From assembly GCA_013400975.1 (NCBI GenBank), contig WBMZ01004703.1:310001-374000 (forward strand): a DNA stretch of 64,000 nt, read 5' to 3'. The first letter of the stretch is position 1. Each line of letters opens with the position of its first letter. This DNA is from Atrichornis clamosus (lineage: Eukaryota > Chordata > Aves > Passeriformes > Menuridae). Made by a program: the position numbers and the translations under genes. The notes below the pieces were generated by a model. That model saw nothing but the letters and a program-made list of their open reading frames with translations, was not told the origin of the DNA and searched no databases. Shown in pieces: positions 23,990 through 36,900 of the stretch.

Positions 23990-26900
23990 AATACATTTTT
24001 CATTACTTTGCTATTTGTCAACTTGTTGATTATGTTTGTATTTTTGAGTCACTCACAACAGTGATCCACTTCCTTTGAAAGATAAAAGTTGGTCTTTTTT
24101 CATAAATTTGTTTGCCTCAGGTTTGAAATCTTATAGAAAACATCAAATATTCCACCACTTGACAATAAAATCAGAAGTGGCAGTTTGGAATATTTATTCT
24201 AAAATAATCAAAGGAATTCTTTGATGCATACTTCAATAATTATTTAGTACATTTTACTCCTATAAATATGTTTCTTTGCCTTACAGAGAAATGAAAAGCT
24301 CTTAAAAGATATTTCAAATGAATAATTCAAACAATGACTGACAATATAATTGTTTATATTTTTTCAGGCTGGCACATTCACTTTCTTCCTTCAATTTATA
24401 AACCAAGTTTTCACTCTCTGTGATATTTATAAAATTTGAACAAATAAAGGAAACTTTATAAAGATGTCTTGTCAATTTTATTTTTTTACAGTGCATTTGC
24501 TAATCTGCTGCCATTATTTTAGTTCTTTAGTTCAGAACTCCTGGTACCACTTGGATCCCAACTTTGGTGGGATTTTAGCTATACTACGAAAATACGTAAA
24601 CACTGGCAATTAAATTGCCTTATCAATCTTATACAGCTTATTAAGTTGTTTTATTGTGAAGGAAGGTTGATGTCTTCCACAGAAACAGGAAAACACCTAA
24701 GCAGGAGTCCATGGATTAAAGCTGTGATATCTTGTACCGAGCCACTTCCTGAATGAATTCTTAAAGAGATAGAAGGAAACTGAAGTGAGAATGTAAAAAA
24801 ATGAAATAAAAATCACAATCTGAACAAGAAAAAAAGACTAAGATGGAATTGGAAAAACTTCCCTTTATGTGGAAGAACCTCTTATGGAACGAACCTGTGA
24901 AGCAAAACTCTTGTTTAAAAAATTCTTAATTAATTCATAAAAATCAGGACAACAATAAAGCTACTAAGAGAGATTTAAAAACTCATTAATGATAAAAATT
25001 TGCTTGGGGCAAAACCATAAGAACAAACCAAAGAGCAGCAGCAAAGGAGCAGGCAGGGAATGGAGACCAGCACAGAATTATGGCTTACAAGGACAGAAAG
25101 GATTTTGAAGTTCTGAGCTTGGCAGCGGCAGCAGCAACTCATATAAAACAGGAAATATGGACAGAGGCACTTTCATGTCAGCAAAGCAGCCTCTCCTTTT
25201 ATCCCTGTATTCCCTGCATTGTATGAATGGCTACTGAGCAGATTCCTTCGGGAACAAAGAGTGATTCCCAGGCTGGGGGTGCTCCCATCAGGTGCTGCTC
25301 ACCAGACCAGGGACACCCCTGACACCACAGCCGGAATTAGCCCTGAGTCCAGGGCTGCTCCCAGCACAACACCAGATTTGGGGAATGCAGGGGCCAGCTT
25401 GGCTGGCCACAGCACTGCCACTTGCCTCAAAGAATTTAACAATCATTTCTGAAGGTACTTCTGAACAAAAGCCTCATCTTGGAAAAGCAGAAGTTAAAAA
25501 TGTTTAACTCATTCACTATTGGGAGACAAAGTCACACACTGTGGCTCTGAAGAAGTTGACTGAATAATTGAATTTCAGCAAATCAATTATGATTAAATCA
25601 GGATTAATTTTTAAAGAGGAAAAAAAAAACCCACTACCAAAAAAATTCTCCTGGGATCAATGCCACCTTCCTCATTTTCAGCCAGACAGTTATGTTTTAA
25701 AATATTTTGCTCAGAATTCAGACATCTGCTTTGCTGTGTGTTTGTTTTGCAGGTTTTGTGGCAGAGGGGCTGGCAAGGGATGAAGTCTGCTGTTTAAAAT
25801 GCTGGACTGCCTCTGTCTTCTCTGTTTTCAATTTATTACCTTATTTAACTGATTGAGAAAGATATTTTAAAAATTGGCAAGGTCTCACTGCAATGCCAAA
25901 TAAAATTAAGGATGTGCTTAAGTACTTAATGACATGAAAGGAACAGTCATCCTTCTATTTTCTTCTTTGTTTACTGGAGACTTGTACTGAGCTCAGTTCA
26001 GTGCTTTTCAAAAAATTACAGAGAAAACTTTGCTAATTCAATTAAGGAGCTGAGAGCACGCAACAAGGCAAAACATCATCCACAAAATCTGGGAGTTTTC
26101 ATGGCAGCAGCACTCCAGGGTGAAAGGACACCCAGGAAAAGGTGGCTGTCCTTCACGGGACCACTGCATTCCAGGGAAAAGCCTTTCAGCCTGGCTGGAG
26201 CTCAGGCAGAAAATAAGGTCAGCGGGCAGAAGGTTCCTCAAATTGATCTCTACTAACACAGGAAGGGAGGAATGCACTGGAGACGGGGAGAAGCCAAAAC
26301 AAACCTAAATCAGGGGGATTTATATGTTGGTAGCAAACCAAGGTGCTGTAAAACCTTGCCTAGGATTAATGTAAGTCCCACATTCCAACATGTCCTGCTC
26401 TTGGAAGCCAAGAGCTTCTCAGCATTTAGGTGTTCTGCTGCTCTCAGAAATGATGCTTTGTAGCATTGATTCGGTCAACACTGTTCCTAATCCTGACATT
26501 TTCTGACATTTTCAATTTTGTAAAATAAAATAGTTCAAAATTTTTAGCTTTGACCTTGCCATAATGAACTGATGGATCACGGCAGGGAAATGGAGGTAGT
26601 ATGAGCCTATTTGTTCCAATCCTGCCTTCTGGTGCTATCAAAACTGCAGATTAAATTAGAGCTTTTAGCAGAGGTTATCTGGAAAAGGGATGTGCTTCCT
26701 GTGCTGGGGGGGAAGCCATACAAATGTTCCACCTTACATTGGGATAGAAGTCCCAATATAAAATGATTCAGGAAAAGTTTCCAGAAGAAAACACATTTAG
26801 GCAAAAACGACTGGATGATTTTTTTTTTTCAGCCTGCCTAATTTAACTACCTGCCTGTAATTTAAATGAATGTGAATATCCAGTTTAAGGTCCAGAGGTA

Positions 26901-28078
26901 ACCTTTGGTAACATGAAAAAAGGAAGCTGTTATGCTGTCCCCTGGATAGGCAAGAGCTTGTTATGTTTAACTCTAGCACTTTATTCCTACTAAGAATTTG
27001 AAATAAAATGTTGAGAAATTAAAATATGTACAGTGCTAATTGTCTGCTCTGTGTGATTCAGGGGCCAATCAAGTCAAAAGGCAAAGCATTTTCTCTTCTT
27101 GCCTTCAGTCCCTCTCTTCCTTACATCATAAAATAGCAACGAACTATAAAAACTTTGGATGAAATCACAGGAGTGATACAGACACTCTTGTTTCTGCCTC
27201 CCATTAGTCAAAGCAAATGTCTTTGTCTGTACTGTGAGATCAGTTGTAATCAACTTCTCTGACAGCATCACTTCAGATCACAAAATCAACTGCTTATGTT
27301 ATATAAGTCTCTTCTTTATGCCATCCCAATAGCAAAAGAATTGAAAACAGGAAAAAAGAGTCTTAATTTGCTTATAATGTTGTTTTGTCACCCTGTTGCT
27401 ACACATGCTCTTGTTCTGTCTTTACTCCCTTATTCTTCTTTGAGGATCACCTCAGAAAGGTTTTGGGTTCTGAAATTTAAACCTTTATTATTTTTTAACC
27501 TGTACCATTCTGCCTTCACACACCAGACAGGTGAGGAGAACACTCCTGGCCAACACCCAGAGATGGCAAAGAGGCACCTCAGCCATCCAGGCTTAAATAA
27601 ATGTGGGGCCCCTAAGCTGTGTCAGGGTCAGCCTCCCTTCCCACGGCAGGACAAGCACTTAGGAACTGACTGCATCATTTATTTTTCAAGGCAACCCCAG
27701 GAGCCATAAGAATGGCCAGTGACAAACCCTCAGCCTGTGGGATCTGCAGCACAGCCTGCACACAAACAGCCACATTTCACCAGAGTAACTCGAAAAAGGC
27801 TTTGCAGGGATGTTGATGCATTCATATTTCACTAAAAAAGGCTTTCTCAAATCACCGTGGCCCTGAATACTCATTTCCAGTGGGTTTCTGCAAGAAAGAA
27901 AAAGGGAATGCCAAAGGAAAAAAACCTGAATGATGGTGGATAAAATGGGGAAGGGCAAGAGCTGAGCAACTGGCAGGTGAGAAAAAAGGAGGTGCTACAG
28001 GCTAAAAGGTAGAAAGGAGCCAGGAGAAGGGGAGCTTAGCAGAGGTGGGGGACTAGTGAGGATGTACCTGAAAGCCAG
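23990..28078. other. AT-rich non-coding DNA
   Basis: No gene is recognised. Another acceptor-like signal, TTTCTTTGCCTTACAG, ends at 24285. The stretch 25020-25430 is less AT-rich and has 70-77 codon frames in two phases. A 137-codon plus-strand frame at 27296-27709 has no recognisable domain. The last 120 bases before the next CR1 are purine-rich. Confidence 0.55.
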
Positions 28079-28450
28079 AGAATCACAGAATGGTTTGGGT
28101 TGAAAGGGACCTTAGAAACCATCTTGTTCTGCCACGGGCAGGGACACCTCCCACTATCCCAGGGTGCTCTACTCCCCATCCAACCTGGCCTTGGACACTT
28201 CCAGGGATCCAGGGGCAGCCACAGCTTCTCTGGGCACCCTGTGCCAGGGCCTCCCCACCCTCACAGGGAACAATTCCTTCCCCATATCCCATCTAGCCCT
28301 GCCCTCTGGCAGTGGGAAGCCATTCCCTGTGTCCTGTCCCTCCATCCCTTGTCCATGGTCTCTCTCCATCTTTCTTGTGGCTCCTTCAGGTCCTGGAAGG
28401 CCACACTGAGGTCACCCTTGAGTCTTCTCTTCTCCAGGCTGAACAATGAG
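28079..28450 (-). mobile_element. CR1 LINE fragment, inverted partner 1
   Basis: Read on the minus strand this begins near GTTCAGCCTGGAGAAGAGAAG, continues GACCTCAGTGTGGCCTTCC, and ends CAACCCAAACCATTCTGTGATTCT, the standard CR1 3' terminus. It covers only the very end of ORF2 or the 3' untranslated region. Several open frames of 66-129 codons here are non-functional shadows of the repeat. A gap-free alignment of 28193-28415 with 33628-33850 of the other copy shows about seven differences in 223 bases. Such closeness suggests two young members of one subfamily. Confidence 0.96.
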
Positions 28451-31400
28451 ATGGCTGAAAACATTTGCAGTTTCATTCTGTCATTTTAGACATTTCACGT
28501 TCTGCCATGGGTTTCTCCCCTATCAAAATCTAATTTGAAGGATCAAGTCTTGGTTTGATAACACAGACCTTCTCTCTTTTCTTCTGTGTGAGACTGCTTT
28601 CTCCTTCACATCATTTTGGAAGGGTCAGTGTTTACAGATCCTGCATGAACAAAGAGAAATGCCTGTGGCTGCCCCAGCTGAGGCCAGGCCTCCTCTGCCC
28701 ACGCCTGTGCCCTGCTCCCTGGAGCAGGGTGACAGCAGTGCCCTTCCCCTCAGCACGGACCCAGCACACGGGGCTGAGGGTGGCAAAGAGTCTGAGCTGA
28801 CAAAGAGGGACCAACATTGTCAGCAACCCCCTCCAGAGATGTGGTCACAAAAATGACCAGAACCTTCTGACAACTAATCGAGGCTGGGGTTATCCGTGAG
28901 TTCCTTCCATGGGGAAATCTTAGGGAATTGAAAAGCTGAACCAAGGCAAGGACCTCAGAGCCATTTGTCCACTCTCCCACCTCATCAGAACAGCCCAAGG
29001 ACAAGTTTGCAAAAGGCTGACAGTGGTGGTTTCAATGTTGCTTATCTCCAGCATGATCCATATTGGCAGCTTTAACTTAAATCTACTGCTTTGTCTTCCA
29101 AAGAGGGGCAAGCGCTTTAAATAAATCTTCTCTTCCTGCACTCAGTGTTAGCACTTCATTTTCTCTAAACTCAGTAAAGCATCCATCCTGATTTAACAGA
29201 CATCTGCGAGAGACAGGAGCAACAACATTGGTCAGGAAACCTTCAGCACTGCTCCAGAATACCTTGTAGCAAATGTCCTGGGTCAGGAGTTCAAACTACA
29301 TTCAGGACAAAGATAGATTTTTCCATGTTGCATCCCAGCCACTTTGTGTCTTAGTCAAATCTTATTGGAGTCAAAGAAAATGACCTGGACTGGACCTTTT
29401 GCCTGTCAAAAGCAGCTGCTTCCCCACACTTTACAAGCCTCATATTTCTTTCTGGCTGCAAGACGGCAACCAGCAAGTGAAATCTGAGGAAAAGAATTCA
29501 AAACAGATCTGTCTACCTGAATCTTCTCAACCAGCTGGGATGGGAAAAACAGTTGTTTGGAGTCATCACACCCCATTTGTGAAAGCGTGGCATCCAGTGC
29601 AGTGAAAAATCCTTGAGAACTATTTCTCTTTAAAATATATTCCAAGCAAAATTCAAAGTCTCACAAAGGAAAAGCGTGTGGCTACGTCATAAGCACGAGA
29701 CAAAATCCACTTTGTGCTGTGAACAGCCACATCAGGGGGAAAAGGCTGTTTGCTTATTTTTATTTTCCATCTAAAATTGCAACTGTCATGTAAACTCTTT
29801 AATAAAGAGATCAGAGCTAGTCACTAAAGTGCTAGTCAGAAAAGCCAGGCACTGCAGAAAGCAGCATTTTAATTTGAGTTTTGAACAGAATGAAGCCTTA
29901 ACATAGCTCTCAAGCTATTTAAATATGAGGGAAATTAGCTGAATGAATGAAAGAAAATAACACAGCTGGCGACTATTTAAAAAGAGCAAGACTGAGTTTT
30001 TGTAAGTTCAAACAGGGATGTTGAAAAATAAGTTCTTATAAACTACGCAAAATCAGATGTTGTACAAATATACACCTCTATATCTATTTATCTCTCCAGA
30101 TCAAGGCTTTGACAATAATTAATCATAATGAAAGTGTCTCCAAGAAAACTCAAAAAAACTTAACGCTGAAAGAGCCTGCAAATATTAGGTTAAGTTCATA
30201 TATAAATATATATATGTGTGTGTGTGTGTACATATACTCACATTTGAAACTCATCTACTGCAAAGTTCTTTTAGAAGCATCTCTTCTTTCTGTACATTAT
30301 TTATCTTCACTGAATTATTCTGTAGCATCTGGGAAGACTAATTTAGGCAAAGAAAATTTCCAGCTAAAACCAACATCCAACTTTTTTACATTTTTTTGAA
30401 CTCTAGTAACATAACAGCTACTCAGAGAGTACACACAGACTGCTCCACCCTCTTCCTGGGCTGGCTCCCAGCAGCTGTCCAACACATGTCTCCAAGTTCT
30501 TGAGGAGTTTATTTTGCCATCAGAACGTTACAAAATGAAAAGCTTTTCTCTGCAGGCAAAAGGCTGAAGTGGGACTGGACCAGAACCTTACCCTGAGCTC
30601 CTCAGCATCCTGCTCAGCTCCACCTCCCTGCAGAGATGCTTCCTGCCATGCAGAATCCCAGCATTGTCCAGCAGAATCCATCTGGCAGAAATGATGCATC
30701 TCATTTTGAAAAAGAGAGAGAGAATAAATAAAAAGGAGGCACAATAAACTCAGGAGCTGTGCAGATGAAAAGCTTCCAGCCATTCAGTTGCTGATAAAAC
30801 TGAAAGATCAATGGGTAGTTATGCATCTGTCCCCACTTCCTACTACCTGTCCTGTCTCCCACTCCTGCCCAGAGTGTGGATAATGCAGCCCTTCTGGTTG
30901 TAAAAATACACAGAACAGAGCTCTTTGCTTCATGTTTTCATGGTTTGCATAGATCTGCTCATTTTATGTCAGAGTCTCTTCTGCAAGCCAAATAATTTCT
31001 TTTCATGCCAAACCCTCCAGGGCTTCGCTTGGGATTTTTTGATTAAAAGAACTGCTTTTTTAAGTTTGCTGGGTTTGCAAAAGTGTTTCAATTGCTTTAA
31101 TTTTCCACTCACACCTTTGTTAGCATTGCCCCACAAAATCCTTCAGTGGTAAACAGCTCCAAGTTGAGGAGTGAAGAAGAAACCAGACTGCTAAAGTTGA
31201 GTCTCTGCTGCTGTCCCAAGACAGAAATGGAACCCTTCCCTTTCCTGGCACAGGATCTTGCTGGTCCATTGTCCAGGAAGGAAACCATGATCCCATTTGC
31301 TGCCTGTCAGCCAAGGAGTGCAGTCTCCTTTACTGTGGCTGAGGGCCACATGAGCTCATCTTGAAGAGTTCATTCATCACTTCTTTCACAAGGCAGGGGA

Positions 31401-33532
31401 GCATTTCCTTGGAGCCCCCCAGCCTTCCACTCCCCTTCCACAACGAGCATTTAATGTGTTCCTGCTTTTATTCCAACCTGCGCCCGTTCTGCATTCCACC
31501 CTGGATGTATTTACCCTTGCCAGTGCCTTTGAAAGCCTTTCAGCAGGTAGAATGCTCCAAGATATCACAGCTTGAAAAGCCTGGGTTCCTCTTTTAGACT
31601 CTCATTCCTACAGTATTGAGTCTAATCATTTCCAGTACCACTGAACAACTTAATAAGCTGCAAAAACTCGATAAGACAATGTAATTGCCAGCTTTTATGT
31701 CTATTCTTAAAATAGCTACGTTCCTCATAGAGGTTGTGCAGGATATAAGTGTTAGCAGGAACAATTAAAGAACTGAAACAATTGAAGCAGATTAGAGAAT
31801 TATAGCATGCAGAAACGATAAAAAAATCCAAACATAATGTCCTTATTCCTTGTCTTGCATAAACAATAATTTCAGGTACTGGAACAAATTACTCAAAACC
31901 AGAAAATCTTGTTCACTATGAGAAATAAAGATAATATTTACCAGTATTGCAGGGAAAATAGGTATAAAGAGCCTCCTATCAGTGCAGGTAATTGAAGATG
32001 CTGAAAGGAATGAACCTTTATCTCACACATTTCAGGTATTGAAGCCAGTGGAATAATACAGTCATTTACTTATTCCAAACATTGGTGTTCAACACATCAG
32101 CAGTTGAAGGTACAGTCTTTATTGGGAGTTATTTCCATGCCCAGTGCCAACACCTCTCACAAGCCCAGACACCTCCCAGTTGTGCGGAAGCCCCAGGGTT
32201 CCCCCTCTGTGCCCTGGTCCTGCCTGCAGCAGGGTGGACAGAAACCCATTATTTCGAATATCTCAGATATAACCTCAAACAAAAGGCACGGTCACACTTT
32301 CTCCTCTGTTTTATTCTGGTAATTCTGTCTGAAGAGCTTTAGGGCTTACTCATAAACACCCTTTGGCAGTTGCTCCCCTTTGTTACCCAAAGCCAAAAAA
32401 GCTCAGCTCCCTTAGATAATAACACATCTGTGGGAACACAGACAGGATCACAGAGCAGCGGCTTTCCTCTAACCTTGACTGCTATCAATAAAGCATATTT
32501 TCTTCTCTATTTCTCTCAATCACATTTTAATGTATGCTTTGTACCAACGCTGTCAGAAGTAATATGGGTTGACTGTTCTATTATGCATCATATTAAAAAG
32601 TCAGCAAGGTTTTTACAGGGCAACCAAAGGGTAAAATAAAAGGATTTGTAGGAAAGTGGTTTGGAAGACACTAAATTAATCTTGCACTCCAATCAATCTG
32701 CAAGTGAAAAGATACTTGACTCAATCTGTCAGCAAAGTCAGACAGGTATCTGATCAACTCCAAGGAAATCCTTTTATAAACTCCAGCTCTGATGAGTGCT
32801 ATAACCTTACTTGAAGAAGTGGCACTGCCTTGTTCTCACAGGCATGGTAATGGGGGTGAAATGTGAAATCTGAATATCTGATCAAGGCACTGCCTTCTCT
32901 GTTCCATAAAAGGGATCTCTCCATTAAGTATTTAAGCAAACAGCACTGTTCTATCAAAGGGTGAGTCTTCTAAAATAATGATTTTGAAATTTCCCCATGA
33001 TAGAAAATTTCTACATTACATAACCAGACAAATTTTGAATAATTTCTCAGTGCAATACATCTGAATAAGAAGAAAAATAATCAAACTGAGAGACATTTCC
33101 AACAAATATTCTTGCAGATTTCCTGCAATACAAATTCATGCTGTTGGGATAATCAACATAACATTTTCTGCATGTAAGTGCAGCAAAACCAAAGGAAATG
33201 GAACTACTTTATAATTCTATCTTTGCCCACTTGAAAAACCAGGTAAATGTTTAATTTTTCTAGGACATTTGATAATCAGATCCCTCATTACATTATTTCT
33301 CCAATGCTACATTACAGAAAGCAATGCGGTAATCTGATACATTAAGGATGTTTAACTCACTTCAATCACATCCAGCAGTTGCAAAACAGCTGGTTCCTAA
33401 AAATCAGAGTGCAGATGAGATGCCAACACTGCAGTCACAGCCAGGGCTCAGCTCCATCCACGTCAGCTTTTCCTAGCAAGTTCAGATACTGTTGAAATCT
33501 GTTAAGAAGCATCATGAAGAGATGTCTATGAG
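28451..33532. other. Unique DNA between the two inverted CR1 copies
   Basis: No gene is recognised. A GC-rich patch lies at 28650-28760. A TA/TG microsatellite is at 30198-30236 and a short GA repeat near 30710. Open frames do not exceed about 96 codons. This 5.1-kb spacer would be the loop if the flanking CR1 copies paired, and the segment that would flip if they recombined. Confidence 0.6.
30198..30236. repeat. Compound TA/TG microsatellite
   Basis: About 15 bases of alternating TA pass directly into about eight TG units. The alternating purine-pyrimidine stretch can adopt non-B structure and is likely to vary in length. Confidence 0.9.
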
Positions 33533-33975
33533 GAGGCTCCAGGATGAGCAGAGGGATGGAGCAGCTCTGCTGGGAGGAGAGGCTGGGACGGCTGGGGTTG
33601 TTCAGCCTGGGCAGGAGAAGCTTTGGGGTGACCTCAGTGTGGCCTTCCAGGACCGGAAGGAGCCACAGGAAAGATGGAGAGAGTCCATGGACAAGGGATG
33701 GAGGGACAGGACACAGGGAATGGCTTCCCACTGCCAGAGGGCAGGGCTAGATGGGATATGGGGAAGGAATTGTTCCCGGTGAGGGTGGGGAAGCCCTGGC
33801 ACAGGGTGCCCAGAGAAGCTGAGGCTGCCCCTGGATCCCTGGAAGTGTCCAGGGCCAGGCTGGACGGGGCTTGGAGCACCCTGGGGTAGTGGGAGGTGTC
33901 CCTGCCATGGCAGGGGTGGCACTGGATGGGCTTCGAGGTTCCTTCCAACCCAGACAATTCCATGATTTTACAATG
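33533..33975 (+). mobile_element. CR1 LINE fragment, inverted partner 2
   Basis: The longest CR1 copy in the window, about 440 bases. It starts near GAGGCTCCAGGATGAGC, includes GTTCAGCCTGGGCAGGAGAAG and GGCACAGGGTGCCCAGAGAAG, and ends CCTTCCAACCCAGACAATTCCATGATTTT. It extends roughly 65 bases further 5' than the copy at 28079. It contains no intact ORF2; antisense frames of about 106-109 codons here are artefacts of the GC-rich repeat. Near-identity with the inverted copy at 28079 is the notable point. Confidence 0.96.
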
Positions 33976-36900
33976 AGCAGCAGACGAGCTGCAAGGCTCA
34001 TTCAGGCCCCAGATGGACTTTCCAGCCCCTGCTTGGCTGGGTGGCCCTGCAGTGACTGTGGCACTGAATCCTGACCAATTCCATTTTAGGCTGGCTCAGG
34101 TTGATATAACAGCAGGAGCTTCACCATTTTTCCCTTTGAATAATGACATTCCTCCTCTGCAGGAGGAGAAAACTGGCACCAAGCCACCAGGGAAGGGTGT
34201 GGGGACTCCTGAGGCTGCTGCCCTGCCGTGCTCCTCCAGGCACCATGAGGGAGCTGCCCCTGCAGAGGTGACAGAGCCTCCATCAGCCACTGCTGAATGC
34301 ACCCCACCACAGGGAGGCTGCTCCCTCCACTTCAGCCCTGCCCAGATGTGCCTCAATCCAGCAAAGCAGACGTTCCCTTCACACCTGACAATGCTGCTTC
34401 TGGCTGGAAGCTGATCAAAAGACTGCACACCAGCAGAAAGCAGCAGGGGGAAAGGCAGGAGGACAGAAGAAAAGGTGAGGGGGTAGAGCTTAAAGTAAAA
34501 GTTGAGGACACTTTTTCCTCTCTATGAATGAGGACGTACCATTCCACATTATATACTTCTGCTAAAACATACAACTCAGGTGGGAATGAAACCTCACAGA
34601 GCTCAGGCCCTTTGGTGGAAAATGATCACGGACTCCAGGGCAAGGCCTAGCCTTGGTTAGGTTGAACAATAAAGTTAAAAGCCTGACAGGAATAATGTTT
34701 TGTCAGATGATGTCAATTCCCTGGTTTATTTTATAATGGCAATGGGGTGAAGAGGATATTCTAGGGAAATATCCCCTTCATTCAGCATTAGGAGGTCCTG
34801 GAAGCTCTCTGAGTCACACAAGAGCGCAAGCACCTGCTGTGCTTTTCCTGAAAGCTTGTCATTTGCCACATGGAAAAAGGAGACAGACAGAGGGAGGGGA
34901 GGTGTTGAGTCCAAGCGTGGGTAGTTGTATCACTGACATTTAGCAGCAGTAGGCTGACTTGCAGTGCTGAAAGGGAGCCAGAAAGGCTGAGAGGAAAGTT
35001 TGCAGTGTCTGAGAAACACTGCAAAGAGAGAAACTAAAATATAAAGAAGAGCAACACAGCAGTTGCTATTTAAATGACAAGCAGGAGCTTGGAGCTAGGT
35101 GACTATGGGAACTTCTTCCATTTCTGGCAGATAGCTGCAAATCAAGGGCAGGGCCAACTGCTCAGTACTTTTGTGAAAATTTGTAGACCAGAGTCCCAGT
35201 TTATGTGCTGGCTTGGGCCTGAGTGAACCCATCTTGATTTACACCATTCAGGGGTGCAGCCTTAGCCCATTCTTAGATTTACAGAGATAAAAAATATATG
35301 TCCCAATGTTAGAGATAAGTCCATTTATCAAGTTAAAATGAATAAATAAATCCACTTTCAGAGCAGCTTCTGATCTCAGAAGGGTATTTCAGCTGCAGTG
35401 ATTATCATGGCAAGCAATGATAATGCGCACCAGCAAACCCAACAGATAGGTCTGGGACTACAAAACAACATTTCTGTGATTTAAATTCCCCCATTCCACT
35501 TTGGAAATGTCTGTTCATGTCTAAACAGTGCTCTAGGAGACAATGATACAGGAAAGGCCTCTGTCTATGAACATGTGACACAAAATTAGGCAATGTCTGC
35601 AGGAGCAGTTTTTCTGTTCCAGAACCAAAATTTCTATTCCCAGTGCAGGAAAGTCCTGCTTCCTACAACCAACCACCCTGTTGCACATCAGCAACTTGGC
35701 AGGTATTGAAAACCCTCTGCCTTTGCTTAATATCAAGGCATAATTCACAAAGGTTTGTAATTTGGGCACAGCCCAAATCCGTGGCACTTTTCTTGGTTTG
35801 ACCTCAGTTGAGTTGCAGTGATGGTGTTCATTGTGGACATGGAAAGGGAAGAGCACATTTCTTTCAAATCCAGCTGATGAGAAAACATAAATGCATCTGA
35901 TTGTGTTATAACAGTAACGTGGGGTTCCACTGAATAAATTTAAAAAAGAGAGGCACAAAGAAATCCTTGGATAATTTAAAGAAAAGCACACATAGAATTT
36001 AATATGATACAGCTTTATTATTGCCTACAGCCTATGGCTTCTCTCCCCCACCAAATAAATCCTGGGCTCTTTCTTGGTGAGTAGTGGCCACTGTCACAAG
36101 AACTCTGCATTAATATTACCACTAGAAAGGCACAACTGCTCCAACAGAGAGCTTGCAGCAAAATAGTTCTTATCTGCAAGAGAAAATATCTTTATGGGCT
36201 CCAGTAAGGAAGAAGCAGATTTAGGAATGTTGAAGAAAGAACAGAAAATCACTGCAAGAAGATAAATTATTTACAAATAATTCCATCGAGGAACAGCACC
36301 CCCTCCCCCCTTTATTTTAAAGTCACATTCTTTTAAGTCATTGGTTTCAGAAAAGAAACAAAGAGGTGCAGAAAGATAAATGATAGTCTGAAAACTACAC
36401 AGTGCACTTAGGGAAGAGAAAGGAATCTAAACAGGATACAAAAGATGCTAAAATAACAGACTCATCTAAGCCATATTTATTGGCATTAGTTATTCTTTTT
36501 AAAATGTATAATTGCTCTCTTATCATAAGCACTTCACATTAATCCAAGCAGTATCTTGGGAGTCTGTTGTGTGTGTGCCAGCTTCACAGGAGTGAGACAT
36601 GGTTATTAGGCTTTTAAGTGAAATATGTGAAACTCAGAAGATGGTCGAGATCATTTGTGCACTGTAATTGAATGACTACTGGAAAAAAAAAAGGTATTTT
36701 TATCACATCACATCTTAATAGGGTCTCTGGATTAAATACTAATTAATTTGCCACCAAAGTTTGCTGTTAATCAGTTGCATGTCAGCATACATTGTGAGTG
36801 ACATTTAAATTATAAAGAATAGTGGGATTATCTCCCACTTTTGCAAATTACCTCTTTATAAAAGTCAGCGTAAACATTATGTGTTCACTGGAGGTGTCAT

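Noticed and set aside
28083..28489. Open frames of 66-129 codons on both strands
   Set aside because: They lie in, or mostly in, a CR1 3' fragment, and similar peptides recur at 33492-33963 because that is another copy. They are translations of a repeat, not genes.
33492..33963. Frames of 68-109 codons on both strands
   Set aside because: Explained by the CR1 copy at 33533-33975.
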